NCBI RefSeq assembly: GCF_032931615.1
Contig: NZ_CP136759.1
Span: 62,001 to 126,000 of the forward strand
DNA length: 64,000 nucleotides
From: Palleronia sp. LCG004
GTDB lineage: Bacteria > Pseudomonadota > Alphaproteobacteria > Rhodobacterales > Rhodobacteraceae
Direction: 5' to 3'
Shown: positions 8,553-17,815 of the stretch, piece by piece
Layout of the letters: each line of letters starts with the position of its first letter
Position numbering within the stretch: the stretch's first letter is position 1
The notes under the pieces: generated by a model
What the model saw: the letters and a program-made list of their open reading frames with translations, nothing else
Database searches by the model: none
What the model was told of the DNA's origin: nothing
Position numbers and translations under genes: made by a program

Positions 8553-8560
8553 AGCACCGC

Positions 8561-9334
8561 ATGCCCGTCAGCCGTCCCCGCGTTGCCGCGATCGCCTGTA
8601 TCTGCGCCGCGCTGGGAATCTCGGCGGCCTTGGCCGACGAAGTGACGGTCTTCGCCGCGGCAAGCCTGACCAACGCGATGGAAGAGATCGAGCCCCGGTT
8701 CGAGGAGGCGACCGGCCACGATCTCGTCGTTTCGCTTGCCGGATCGTCGGCGCTGGCGCGTCAGATCCTCGCGGGCGCACCGGCTGACGTGTTCATCTCG
8801 GCAAATGCGCTCTGGATGGACGAAGTGGAGAAGGCGGGACTGGTGGCGGAAGGAACGCGCACGGACCTCCTCGGCAATTCCATCGTCCTCGTCGCGCATG
8901 GCGAGGGGGCATCGAAGGTCGATCTCGGTCCCGGAACGGATCTCGCCGGTCTTCTCGGCGACGGGTATCTCGCCATGGCGCTCGTCGATGCGGTGCCCGC
9001 AGGCATCTACGGCCGTGCCGCGCTCGAGGATCTCGGGCTCTGGGACGATGTCGAGACGCGCGTCGCCCAATCCGACAACGTCCGCACGGCGCTGCGTCTC
9101 GTCGCGACCGGAGAGGCCCCCTTCGGTATCGTCTATGCCACAGATGCGGCGGCCGAGAACGGCGTGAGCGTCGTGGGCACCTTCCCCGAGGGCACGCATC
9201 CGCCGATCCTCTATCCCGTCGCCGGGATCGCCGGTCGCGAAAGCGCGGCCGCGACGGGCTTCCTCGATTTCCTGTCCGGTCCCGAGGCCCGCGCGGCCTT
9301 CGAGCGGCAGGGCTTCGTCGTCCTCGGGGAATGA
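8561..9334 (+). CDS. modA: Molybdate ABC transporter periplasmic binding protein
   Basis: 257 residues. A Sec signal peptide (cleavage near ALADE, about residue 25) is followed by VTVFAAASLTNAMEEIEP and LAGSSALARQI, the two oxyanion-binding strands of ModA. APADVFISAN and the late segment FGIVYATDAA are also typical. It delivers molybdate or tungstate to ModBC at the inner membrane. It is first of modABC, with 4 bases before modB. The ribosome site lies in a hairpin in the leader. Confidence 0.95.
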   Translation: MPVSRPRVAAIACICAALGISAALADEVTVFAAASLTNAMEEIEPRFEEATGHDLVVSLAGSSALARQILAGAPADVFISANALWMDEVEKAGLVAEGTRTDLLGNSIVLVAHGEGASKVDLGPGTDLAGLLGDGYLAMALVDAVPAGIYGRAALEDLGLWDDVETRVAQSDNVRTALRLVATGEAPFGIVYATDAAAENGVSVVGTFPEGTHPPILYPVAGIAGRESAAATGFLDFLSGPEARAAFERQGFVVLGE

Positions 9335-9338
9335 CGGC

Positions 9339-10034
9339 ATGACCGACTGGCTCGGCCCCGAGGAATGGCGCGCGGTCGCGCTGTCGCTGAAGGTGGCGTT
9401 CTGGGCGACGCTGGGGAGCCTGCCGTTCGGCATCCTCACGGCCTATGCACTGGCGCGGTGGAGCTTTCCGGGCAAGCAGCTGCTGAACGGGCTGGTCCAT
9501 CTGCCGCTGGTGCTGCCGCCCGTGGTGACGGGCTATCTGCTGCTTCTGACCTTCGGTCGGACCGGATGGCTGGGCGGGTGGCTGGCCGAGATCGGCATCG
9601 TCTTTGCCTTCCGCTGGACGGGCGCGGCACTCGCCGCCGCGATCATGGCGTTCCCGCTCATGGTGCGGGCCATCCGCTTGTCGATCGAGGCGGTGGACGC
9701 CAAGCTCGAACAGGCGGGCGCGACGCTCGGGGCGTCGCCCGCCTGGGTCTTCGCGACGCTGACGCTGCCTCTCGTCCTGCCGGGGATCGTGGCGGGCGCG
9801 ATCCTGGCATTCGCCAAGGCCATGGGCGAATTTGGCGCGACGATCACCTTCGTGTCGAACATCCCCGGCGAGACGCGCACCATCCCGACCGCGATCTATG
9901 CCTTCCTGCAGGTACCGGGCGGCGAGGGGTCTGCCCTGCGGCTGGTGGTCGTGTCGGTCGTCGTGGCGATGGGCGCACTCTTTCTCTCCGAGCTCGTCGG
10001 CCGGCGCATAGCAGACCGGATCGGCGGGCGCTGA
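9339..10034 (+). CDS. modB: Molybdate ABC transporter permease
   Basis: 231 residues with five or six membrane spans. The coupling motif EQAGATLGASPAWVFATLTL is the EAA loop of ModB-type permeases, and GEFGATITFVSNIPGETRT is the ModB hallmark. It forms the inner-membrane channel with ModC. It follows modA by 4 bases, and its stop overlaps the modC start by one base (TGATG). Confidence 0.96.
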   Translation: MTDWLGPEEWRAVALSLKVAFWATLGSLPFGILTAYALARWSFPGKQLLNGLVHLPLVLPPVVTGYLLLLTFGRTGWLGGWLAEIGIVFAFRWTGAALAAAIMAFPLMVRAIRLSIEAVDAKLEQAGATLGASPAWVFATLTLPLVLPGIVAGAILAFAKAMGEFGATITFVSNIPGETRTIPTAIYAFLQVPGGEGSALRLVVVSVVVAMGALFLSELVGRRIADRIGGR

Positions 10035-11125
10035 TGCTCGAGATCCGCCTGCGCCACGCCTTTTCGGACTTCACGCTCGACGTCGATTTCGCATCCGGCC
10101 CCGGCGTCACCGTGCTCTTCGGGCGGTCGGGGTCGGGCAAGACGACGATCGCGCAGGCGCTCGCGGGGCTTCTGACACCGGACGAGGGGCGGATCGCCAT
10201 CGGCGGCGAGACGTTGCTCGATACCGCGAAGGGGATTCGCCTGGCCCCCCATCGCCGCAGGATCGGCTATGTCTTTCAGGAGGCGCGCCTTTTCCCGCAC
10301 CTGACCGTCTCGCAGAACCTGCGCTTCGGCGCGTGGTTCGCCCCGAAGAACGCACCCCGCGAGGAAATGGGCCGCGTGGTCGAGATGCTCGGGATCGGGC
10401 ATCTGCTGACCCGGCGGCCGGGCGCGCTGTCGGGCGGCGAGAAGAGCCGAGTCTCCCTCGGGCGGGCGCTCCTCTCGGCACCGCGCGTCATTCTCGCGGA
10501 CGAGCCGCTCGCCGCCCTCGACGACGCCCGCAAGGCCGAGATCCTGCCCTATTTCGAGCGTCTTCGCGACGAGGCGCGCGTGCCGATCCTCTATGTCAGC
10601 CATTCCGCCTCCGAGGTCGCGCGGCTCGCCACGACGGTGGTGGCGCTGCGGGACGGCCGCGTGATCGAACACGGAACGCCGGGCGAGGTCCTGTCCAATC
10701 CTGGCGTGCTGCCGAATGGCCCGCGCGAGGTCGGATCCATCGTCAGGGCACGGATCGTCGCCCATCATGACGATGGCCTGACCGAGCTCGACGCCTCGGG
10801 CATCGCGCTTTTCCTGCCGCGTGTCGACCACCCGACGGGCACATGGCTGCGCGTCCGCATCGCCGCGCATGACGTCATCCTGTCGCGCCATCGCCTGAGC
10901 GGGATCTCGGCGCTCAACGTGTTCGAGGGCCGGGTGGAGGAGATCCGGATCGGCGACGGGCCCGGCGCGCTCGTCGTGCTCGTAACGGCGGCGGGGCGGA
11001 TCCTCGCCCGGATCACCCAACGCTCTGTGCGGGCGCTGGACCTCGCCCCCGGCATCGTCGCCCATGCCGCGGTCAAGAGCGTCGCGGTCGCCTCGGCCGA
11101 TATCGGGTTCGACGGGCGGGGCTGA
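10034..11125 (+). CDS. modC: Molybdate ABC transporter ATPase
   Basis: 363 residues. The ABC domain has Walker A GRSGSGKTT (residues 30-38), Q-loop YVFQEARLFPHLTV, signature LSGGEKSRVSLGRALLS (about 132-148), Walker B VILADEPLAALDD and the switch His in YVSHSASE. The C-terminal third (about 295-360; ISALNVFEGRVEEI onward) is a Mop/TOBE oxyanion-binding domain, which can sense molybdate and inhibit transport. The start ATG at 10034 overlaps the modB stop. The gene ends 7 bases from the convergent putrescine operon, leaving no room for a conventional terminator between them. Confidence 0.96.
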   Translation: MLEIRLRHAFSDFTLDVDFASGPGVTVLFGRSGSGKTTIAQALAGLLTPDEGRIAIGGETLLDTAKGIRLAPHRRRIGYVFQEARLFPHLTVSQNLRFGAWFAPKNAPREEMGRVVEMLGIGHLLTRRPGALSGGEKSRVSLGRALLSAPRVILADEPLAALDDARKAEILPYFERLRDEARVPILYVSHSASEVARLATTVVALRDGRVIEHGTPGEVLSNPGVLPNGPREVGSIVRARIVAHHDDGLTELDASGIALFLPRVDHPTGTWLRVRIAAHDVILSRHRLSGISALNVFEGRVEEIRIGDGPGALVVLVTAAGRILARITQRSVRALDLAPGIVAHAAVKSVAVASADIGFDGRG

Positions 11126-11131
11126 CGAACC

Positions 11132-11920
11132 TTACCGCTTGGCGCTCTGCCAGGCGGCGATGCCCACCGCGACCGAGACGATCAGGATGACGATCGTGGC
11201 GAGGGCATTGACCTCGGGGCTGACGCCGAGCCGCACTTTCGAAAAGATGACCATCGGCAGGGTCGAGGCCCCGGGGCCCGACACGAAGCTCGCGATCACG
11301 ACGTCGTCGAGCGACAGCGTGAAGGCCAGAAGCCATGCCGAGATCAGCGCGGGCGCGAGGCCCGGCAGCGTCACGTCGAGGAAGACCCTGAGCGGCCGCG
11401 CCCCGAGATCGGCCGCCGCCTCCTCCTGCGCGCGGTCGAGCGTGCCCATCCGCGCCTGGATCACCACAGTCGCGAAGGCCGCGCCGAACGTGGCATGTGC
11501 GATGACGATGGTGGTAAAGCCGCGTCCCGCCGGCCAGCCGACGAGGTTCTCCATCCCCACGAAAAGCAGCAGCAGAGACAGCCCAATGATGACTTCCGGC
11601 ATGACGAGCGGCGCGGTCGCCATGCCGCCGAGTAGGAACCGCCCACGGAACCGCCCGTGCCGCGTCAGCGCGAAAGAGGCGAGCAGCCCCACGATCGTCG
11701 CGATGGTCGCCGCCGCGACCCCCAGCTGAAGCGAGATCCACGCCGCATCGAGGATCTGCGGATCCTCGAGCAGCGCGCCGTACCAGCGGGTCGAGAAGCC
11801 GCTCCAGACCGTGACGAGCCGGCTTTCGTTGAAGCTGTAGATCACGAGGCTCAGGATCGGCGCATAGAGGAACAGAAAGCCGAGCGTCGTGATCGCGAGA
11901 AGGACGGGAGAGCGTTTCAT
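11132..11920 (-). CDS. potI: Putrescine/polyamine ABC permease, PotI/PotC type
   Basis: 262 residues with six membrane spans. LFLYAPILSLVIYSFNES is the first span of PotC/PotI permeases, and AAADLGARPLRVFLDVTLPG is the EAA coupling loop. DDVVIASFVSGPGASTLPM is family-typical. It is the last gene of a six-gene minus-strand operon and overlaps the upstream permease by 4 bases. It forms the heterodimeric channel with the next gene. Polyamine specificity is inferred from the linked puuA and puuB and from the binding protein. Confidence 0.9.
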   Translation of the reverse strand: MKRSPVLLAITTLGFLFLYAPILSLVIYSFNESRLVTVWSGFSTRWYGALLEDPQILDAAWISLQLGVAAATIATIVGLLASFALTRHGRFRGRFLLGGMATAPLVMPEVIIGLSLLLLFVGMENLVGWPAGRGFTTIVIAHATFGAAFATVVIQARMGTLDRAQEEAAADLGARPLRVFLDVTLPGLAPALISAWLLAFTLSLDDVVIASFVSGPGASTLPMVIFSKVRLGVSPEVNALATIVILIVSVAVGIAAWQSAKR

Positions 11921-12780
11921 TCGACCTCGCGCGCCTGCGTCCTGCGCAGGATCGCGATGGGCAGGGCGAGGACGACCACCATGACGATCGCGACCGAAGC
12001 GGCGACCGGCCAGTCGCGGTTGAGGAAGAATTCGTTCCAGAGGACAGAGCCGATCATCAGCGTGTCGGGTCCGCCAAGAAGCGCCGGGATCACGTATTCG
12101 CCGAGCGCGGGGATGAAGACCAGCATGCATCCCGCGACGATCCCCGGAAGCGAGAGCGGTAGCGTCACGGTGAGAAAGGAGGTGAAGGGCCGCGCGCCCA
12201 GATCGGCCGAGGCCTCGAGCAGCGCCGTGTCGAGCCGCGAGAGCGAGGCATAGAGCGGCAAGATCATGAAGGGCAGATAGGTATAGACGATCCCGAGATA
12301 GACCGCGAAATCCGTGGGGATCAGGACGAGCGGCGCGTCGATCAGCCCGGTCCAGAGCAGGAAGCCGTTGAGCGTGCCGTTGCCCTTGAGAAGGCCGATC
12401 CACGCATAGACGCGCAATAGGAACGACGTCCAGAACGGCAGGATGACGAGCGTCAGCAGAAGGTTTCGCCGCGAAACCGGCGCGCGCGCGATGACGTAGG
12501 CCATCGGATAGCCGACGAGCAGCGTGATGAGCGTCGAGATGCCCGCGATTCTGGCCGAGCTGAGATAGGAGAGCAGGTAGAGCGGATCCTCCCACAGGAA
12601 GATGTAATTCCCGAGGTTGAGCGTCGCCGTGAGGATGCCGTCGGCCCAGTCGAAAAGCGGCAGATAGGGCGGCTGCGCGATTGCGGGTTCCGAGACCGAG
12701 ATCTTCACCAGAACGAGCAACGGCACGAGAAAGAAGAGGCCGAGCCAAACCAGCGGAATCGCCGCGACGAGCCGCCTCAT
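11917..12780 (-). CDS. potH: Putrescine/polyamine ABC permease, PotH/PotB type
   Basis: 287 residues with six spans. PFWTSFLLRVYAWIGLLKGN is diagnostic of PotB/PotH permeases, and ADLGARPFTSFLTVTLPLS is the EAA loop. GEYVIPALLGGPDTLMIGS is typical. It overlaps both neighbours by 4 bases: its stop with the potI start, its start with the end of the ATPase gene. It is an inner-membrane subunit paired with PotI. Confidence 0.92.
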   Translation of the reverse strand: MRRLVAAIPLVWLGLFFLVPLLVLVKISVSEPAIAQPPYLPLFDWADGILTATLNLGNYIFLWEDPLYLLSYLSSARIAGISTLITLLVGYPMAYVIARAPVSRRNLLLTLVILPFWTSFLLRVYAWIGLLKGNGTLNGFLLWTGLIDAPLVLIPTDFAVYLGIVYTYLPFMILPLYASLSRLDTALLEASADLGARPFTSFLTVTLPLSLPGIVAGCMLVFIPALGEYVIPALLGGPDTLMIGSVLWNEFFLNRDWPVAASVAIVMVVVLALPIAILRRTQAREVE

Positions 12781-13877
12781 GCCGGGACGACCACGTTCGC
12801 CGACCCGCTCCAGCCCATTGCGACGGGATCGCCGACCGAAAGCGCATCGGTTTCGCGGCGAAACCTGTTGGCGCGAGTCACGCGGATGCGTTTGCCCGAT
12901 GGAAGTGCCACGTGAAAGATCGACAGGTTGCCGTTATAGACGATCTCCTCGATCCGGCCCGTGACACCGTTGTCGTGATCGTCGGCCAGCACGCGCGCGA
13001 TCTCGATCTTTTCCGGGCGGATCGCGACCGCGACGGATTGCCCGAGGGAGCCGGTGATCGCGTGGCTCACGCGGATGTCGCCGCCCATCTCGGGGCAGGC
13101 GATGCGGGCATGGGTCGCCGCATCCTCGACGATGGTGCCCTCGAAGATGTTCACGGTTCCGATGAAGCCCGCGACGAAGCGGCTTCGCGGGTATTCGTAG
13201 ATTTCGTGCGGGGTGCCGACCTGCACGATGCGTCCGTCGCGCATCACGCCAAGGCGGTCGCCGAGGGTCATCGCCTCTTCCTGGTCGTGGGTGACGACGA
13301 CGAAGGTGATGCCGAGGCTCTCGCGGATGCGCACGAGTTCGAGCTGCGTCTCCTCCCTCAGCTTGCGGTCCAGCGCGCCCAGGGGCTCGTCGAGCAGCAG
13401 GAGCTTCGGGCGACGGGCGAGGGCGCGCGCGAGCGCCACCCGCTGACGCTGGCCGCCAGAAAGCTGGTCGGGCTTGCGGTGGCCCAGATGCGAAAGCTGC
13501 ACGAGGTCCAGCATCTCGGCGACGCGCGCCTTCACCTCGCTGCGCGGCAGCCCCGCGCGGTTGAGGCCGTAGGCCACGTTCCGCTCCACGCTCATATGCG
13601 GGAAAAGCGCGTAGGACTGGAACATCATGTTGGTGTCGCGGGCATGGGGTGGCACGTCCGCCATGTCCCGGCCATCGATCTCGATCCTGCCCGCGCTCGG
13701 CCGTTCGAACCCCGCGAGCATCCGCAGGAGGGTCGACTTGCCGCTGCCGGATCCGCCCAGAAGGCAGAAGAGTTCGCCGCCGCGGATGTCGAGCGAGACA
13801 TCCTCGACGGCGCCGACGGTGCCGAAGCGCTTGCTCACCCCCGCGATGCGGAGGAGCGGCGGCGTGCTTTCGGCCAT
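12777..13877 (-). CDS. potG: Putrescine/polyamine ABC ATPase, PotG/PotA type
   Basis: 366 residues. The ABC domain has Walker A GGSGSGKST near residue 41, MFQSYALFPHMSVERNVAYG, signature [18 protein letters not shown], Walker B LLLLDEPLGALD and VTHDQEEAMTLGDR. A C-terminal TOBE domain begins around residue 285 (VAIRPEKIEI). It energises the PotHI permease from the cytoplasmic face. The start lies 7 bases after the stop of the binding-protein gene, within one operon. Confidence 0.93.
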   Translation of the reverse strand: MAESTPPLLRIAGVSKRFGTVGAVEDVSLDIRGGELFCLLGGSGSGKSTLLRMLAGFERPSAGRIEIDGRDMADVPPHARDTNMMFQSYALFPHMSVERNVAYGLNRAGLPRSEVKARVAEMLDLVQLSHLGHRKPDQLSGGQRQRVALARALARRPKLLLLDEPLGALDRKLREETQLELVRIRESLGITFVVVTHDQEEAMTLGDRLGVMRDGRIVQVGTPHEIYEYPRSRFVAGFIGTVNIFEGTIVEDAATHARIACPEMGGDIRVSHAITGSLGQSVAVAIRPEKIEIARVLADDHDNGVTGRIEEIVYNGNLSIFHVALPSGKRIRVTRANRFRRETDALSVGDPVAMGWSGSANVVVPA

Positions 13878-13884
13878 CGCGGCT

Positions 13885-14967
13885 TCAGCGACCGGTCTTG
13901 AGGCTGGTCCAGGCGCGGGTCAGCGACCGGTCGTAGCGCGCCGATTTCGGAACGGCCGAGAACATCTTCTGGAGCGTCGCCTCGGGCGGATAGATGCCGG
14001 GATCCTCGCGCACCTCGTCCGAGACGAGCGGCGTCGCCTCGCGGTTGGCATTGGCGTAATAGACCGCGTCCGAGATCGCGGCGGTCACCTGCGGCTGGAG
14101 GAAATAATCGATGAAGGCATAGGCCGCATCGGGGTTCGGCGCATCGGCGGGGATCACCATCATGTCGAAGCCCAGCTGACCGCCCTCGGCGGGGATGACA
14201 TATCGGATATCGACGCCGTTACCGGCCTCGGACGCGCGATCCTTGGCCTGAAGGATGTCGCCGGAATACCCGACGGCGAGGCAGATGTCGCCATTGGCCA
14301 GATCATTGATATATTGGGAGGAATGGAAGTACCGGATATGCGGGCGGATGCCTTGCAGAAGCTCCATCGCCCGGTCCAGATCGGCGGTATCCTCGGAATT
14401 GGGATCGAGTTCGAGGTAGTTGAGCGCGGCCCCCACGATCTCCGACGGGCTGTCGAGGAGCGCAATCCCGCAATCCTCGAGCGCGGCGGCATTCTCGGGG
14501 TCGAAGATCAGCGACCAGCTGTCGAGATCCGCATCGGGCAGACGTTCGGTCACCATGTCGACGTTGTAGCCGGGACCGACCGAATACATCATGTAGGGGA
14601 TGCCGTAGGTGTTGTCGGGGTCGTTGCCCGACACGATGCGCAGGATCTCGGGATCGAGATTGCCGTAATTCCCGATGCGCTCCTTGTCGATCTCCTGAAA
14701 GACGCCGGCCTGTGCCTGTCGCGCCATGAATTCGAGCGAGGGCACCACGAGGTCGTAGCCCGTATTGCCGGTCAGCATCCGCGCCTCGACGACCTCGTTG
14801 GAATCGAAGACGTCGTAATTGACGTCGATCCCGGTCTCGGATTCGAAGTTCGGGATCGTGTCCTCGGCGATGTAGTCCGACCAGTTGTAGAAGTTGAGCG
14901 TATCCTGAGCATGGGCCGCGAGCGGAGCTGCGAGAACCAGTAGGGCCGTGGAGATCGTCCGGGTCAT
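13885..14967 (-). CDS. potF: Periplasmic putrescine/polyamine-binding protein
   Basis: 360 residues. A signal peptide (TALLVLAAPLAAHAQ, cleavage near residue 21) is followed by TLNFYNWSDYIAEDTIPNFE, the opening of the PotD/PotF family. GYDLVVPSLEFMARQAQAG and GIPYMMYSVGPGYN are also family motifs. AAGGACATCCCCA precedes ATG at 14967. It sits 25 bases downstream of puuB, so uptake and catabolism share a transcript. Putrescine is the likely ligand given puuA and puuB; spermidine is possible. Confidence 0.93.
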   Translation of the reverse strand: MTRTISTALLVLAAPLAAHAQDTLNFYNWSDYIAEDTIPNFESETGIDVNYDVFDSNEVVEARMLTGNTGYDLVVPSLEFMARQAQAGVFQEIDKERIGNYGNLDPEILRIVSGNDPDNTYGIPYMMYSVGPGYNVDMVTERLPDADLDSWSLIFDPENAAALEDCGIALLDSPSEIVGAALNYLELDPNSEDTADLDRAMELLQGIRPHIRYFHSSQYINDLANGDICLAVGYSGDILQAKDRASEAGNGVDIRYVIPAEGGQLGFDMMVIPADAPNPDAAYAFIDYFLQPQVTAAISDAVYYANANREATPLVSDEVREDPGIYPPEATLQKMFSAVPKSARYDRSLTRAWTSLKTGR

Positions 14968-14992
14968 TGGGGATGTCCTTGCGTGAAGAATA

Positions 14993-16315
14993 CTATGCAC
15001 CGAGGCGGTCGCGAAGGGCGTACCACCAGGATCCGAGGACGGAATAGGGAACGCGGAAGCCCTGCCCGCCGGGAAAGGGCAGCCAGGGCAGGCCCGCGAA
15101 CGTGTCGAAGCGGCCCAGATCGCCATGGATCGCCTCCGAGAGGATCCGGCCGAAGAGATGCGATCCCGAGACGCCGTGGCCGGAATAGCCATGCGCGAAA
15201 TAGGTGTTCGAGCCGATCCGCCCGAGTTGCGGCACGCGCGTGAAGCTGAGCGCGAAGTTGCCCGACCAGGCATGGTCGATCCGCGTGTTCCTGAGCTGCG
15301 GAAAGACCCGGTCCATCGAGCGGACGAGCTTGCGCTTGATGTCCTTCGGGTCGGTGCCGCCATAGACCGTGCCGCCGCCGAAGAGCAGCCGGTGATCGGC
15401 CGACATGCGGTAATAGTCGAGGATATAGCGCACGTCCTCGACGCAGGTGCCTGCGGGCATCAGGGCTCTGGCCTGCGCCTCGCCCAGCGGTTCGGTCGCC
15501 ATCACCTGGGTCGAGACCGGCATGATCCGTTTGGCCAGTCCGGGGACGAGGTTGCCGAGATAGGCATTGCCGCAGAGCACCAGCGTGCGGGCCGTCACGA
15601 CGCCGCCGGGGGTGCGGATGACGGGCCGCGCGCCCCCGGTCTCGACCGAGATCGCGGGCGTGCTCTCGTGGATCGTGCCGCCCAGACGCTCGATCGCGGC
15701 GGCCTCGCCCAGGGCGAGGTTCAGCGGGTGAAGGTGGCCGCCGCGATGGTCGATCATCCCCCCGCAATAGAGATCGGTCGCCGCATGGTCGCGCATCCGT
15801 GCGCGGTCGAGCATTTCGAGGTTGTCGAGCCCGTATTCCGCCCAGAGATCGCGCTTGGCCCGCAGATCGTCGAGGTGCCGGGTGTTGAGCGCGGCGAAGA
15901 CGTTGCCGTGCCTGAGGTCGCATTCGATGTCGTAGCGCGCCACGCGGTCGCGGATGATGTCGCCCCCTTCGAGGAGCAGGTCCGCGACGAAGCGCGCCAC
16001 GTCCTCTCCGAAGCGGCGGCGAAAGACATGCAGGCCCGCGTTGAGACCGTTGACGATCTGACCGCCGTTCCGGCCCGACGCGCCCCAGCCCACCCGCGCG
16101 CCTTCGAGCACTGTGACGCGATGGCCCTTTTCAGCCAGATGCAGAGCGGTCGAAAGCCCGGAATATCCTGCGCCGACGACGCAGATATCGACCTCCGTCT
16201 CGCCATCGAGGGCCGGGCGATCCGGCGCGGGATTGGCCGTCGCGGCGTAGTAGCTCGGCGCATGATCGGTGCCGCCGGAGAGGGGACGGGCGAGCGATGC
16301 GGTGCCGCCATCCAT
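14993..16315 (-). CDS. puuB: Gamma-glutamylputrescine oxidase-like FAD enzyme
   Basis: 440 residues of the DAO/GlpD FAD oxidoreductase family. The dinucleotide motif VVGAGYSGLSTALHLAEKGH lies near residues 47-66, with GASGRNGGQIVNGLN following. The C-terminal TYFAHGYSGHGVSGSHLFG is typical of PuuB-like oxidases. It is predicted to oxidise gamma-glutamylputrescine to the aldehyde with release of ammonia and peroxide. Its ATG overlaps the puuA stop by one base. The aldehyde dehydrogenase (PuuC) and hydrolase (PuuD) needed to finish the pathway are not in this window. Confidence 0.86.
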   Translation of the reverse strand: MDGGTASLARPLSGGTDHAPSYYAATANPAPDRPALDGETEVDICVVGAGYSGLSTALHLAEKGHRVTVLEGARVGWGASGRNGGQIVNGLNAGLHVFRRRFGEDVARFVADLLLEGGDIIRDRVARYDIECDLRHGNVFAALNTRHLDDLRAKRDLWAEYGLDNLEMLDRARMRDHAATDLYCGGMIDHRGGHLHPLNLALGEAAAIERLGGTIHESTPAISVETGGARPVIRTPGGVVTARTLVLCGNAYLGNLVPGLAKRIMPVSTQVMATEPLGEAQARALMPAGTCVEDVRYILDYYRMSADHRLLFGGGTVYGGTDPKDIKRKLVRSMDRVFPQLRNTRIDHAWSGNFALSFTRVPQLGRIGSNTYFAHGYSGHGVSGSHLFGRILSEAIHGDLGRFDTFAGLPWLPFPGGQGFRVPYSVLGSWWYALRDRLGA

Positions 16316-17667
16316 CACACGGTCTCCAGGTAGCTGTGATATTCGAAATCGGTCACGTGGCGCGTGAAGCGCCGAAGCTCCTGCCGTTTGCCCTGTTCGA
16401 ACATGCGAATGAGGCGACCGGCATAGATCTCGGGCACGTGCCGACCGGCCGAGAAGGCGTCGATTGCGCTGGCCCAGTCGGGCGGAAGCCTGTCGAGGCG
16501 CATGGAATAGGCATCGCCCTCGACGGGGTCGGGGGGCTCCCACTCGTTCTCCATGCCCAGAAGTGCCGCCCCGAGCATGGACGCCAGAACGAGATAGGGG
16601 TTGGCGTCTGCGCCTGCCACGCGATGCTCGATCCTGCGGGCCTTGGGTGATCCGCCGGGGATGCGGATCGCGACGGTGCGGTTCTCGTATCCCCAGGCGA
16701 CGGCGGCGGGCGCATGCGCGCCGGGCAGGAGGCGGCGATAGGAATTCTCGTGCGGGGCGAAGACGAGGGCATTCTCCTGCATCGTCCTCAGCATCCCCGC
16801 GACGGCATGACGCAAGAGGGGCGTGCCCTGATCGCCGCCATCGTCGAAGGCGTTCCGCCCCTCGCCATCGACGAGCGACATGTGGACATGCATCCCAGAC
16901 CCCGCGCGGTCGCCATAGGGCTTGGCCATGAAGGTCGCCGCGAAGCCGTGCTTGCGCGCCACGCCACGGACCAGACGCTTGAAGAGGACCGCGTCGTCCG
17001 CGGCCTTGAGCGGATCGGCCACGTGGTTGAAGTTGATCTCGAACTGGCCCGCGCCGTTCTCGGAGATCGCGGCATCGGCCGGGATGTCCTGTGCGCGGCA
17101 GCCGTCGTAGATCTCGTTCAGCATGCCGTCGAAATGCTGCAGCTCGTCCAGCGACAGGGCGCTGTCGGAGTCGAGCCGCTTGCCGGTCACGGGCGACCGG
17201 GGCGGCTGCGGCATGTCCGCGCTCGGATCGACGATGTAGAATTCGAGCTCGGTCGCGACGACCGGGGTGAGGCCCAGCTCCGCGAAGCGATCGACCACGG
17301 CGGCGAGCGCGCGGCGCGGATCGCCCATGAAGGGGCGGCCATCCTCCTGCCGGACCCAGAGCTGCGCGAGCGCGGTCGGACGCGCCGTCCAGTTGACGAG
17401 GCTGAGCGCGCGGCCCGTATGCTCGCAGATGCCGTCGGCATCGCCGGTGTCGAAGACGAGGTCGCTGCCCTCGACATCCTCGCCCCAGACGTCGAGCCCG
17501 AGAAGCGACAACGGCATCCTCAGCCCGCCGGCACGGATCTTGCCGATCTGATCCACGGGCAGGCGCTTGCCGCGCATCACGCCGTTGAGATCGCAGATGC
17601 AGGCAAAGATCGCATCCACCTCGGGGTGGTCGGCCTCGAGCCGATCGATGGGGGTCATATCGGCCAT
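16315..17667 (-). CDS. puuA: Gamma-glutamylputrescine synthetase-like enzyme
   Basis: 450 residues of the glutamine synthetase fold. The N-terminal beta-grasp has FACICDLNGVMRGKRLPVD. The catalytic domain shows ELEFYIVDPSADM, ENGAGQFEINF, SGMHVHMSLVD and ENRTVAIRIPGG, which supply the metal and ATP ligands. Linkage to puuB and a polyamine importer points to PuuA (ATP-dependent glutamylation of putrescine) rather than assimilatory GlnA. CGGAGCGGCCG precedes ATG at 17667. It is the first gene of the operon, so the promoter should lie in the roughly 150 bases upstream. Confidence 0.88.
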   Translation of the reverse strand: MADMTPIDRLEADHPEVDAIFACICDLNGVMRGKRLPVDQIGKIRAGGLRMPLSLLGLDVWGEDVEGSDLVFDTGDADGICEHTGRALSLVNWTARPTALAQLWVRQEDGRPFMGDPRRALAAVVDRFAELGLTPVVATELEFYIVDPSADMPQPPRSPVTGKRLDSDSALSLDELQHFDGMLNEIYDGCRAQDIPADAAISENGAGQFEINFNHVADPLKAADDAVLFKRLVRGVARKHGFAATFMAKPYGDRAGSGMHVHMSLVDGEGRNAFDDGGDQGTPLLRHAVAGMLRTMQENALVFAPHENSYRRLLPGAHAPAAVAWGYENRTVAIRIPGGSPKARRIEHRVAGADANPYLVLASMLGAALLGMENEWEPPDPVEGDAYSMRLDRLPPDWASAIDAFSAGRHVPEIYAGRLIRMFEQGKRQELRRFTRHVTDFEYHSYLETV

Positions 17668-17815
17668 CGGCCGCTCCGGTCAGGTCATTTCTCGCGCCCA
17701 TCTTTGAGGGGCCGAAGTGAACCGCACAAGAGGCTCGATGCACATAATCGCGACAATGCCCAAGGATCGGGCAGGGCGGGCATGCGGATGCCGGAACCGC
17801 ACGCCCGGAGGAAGC

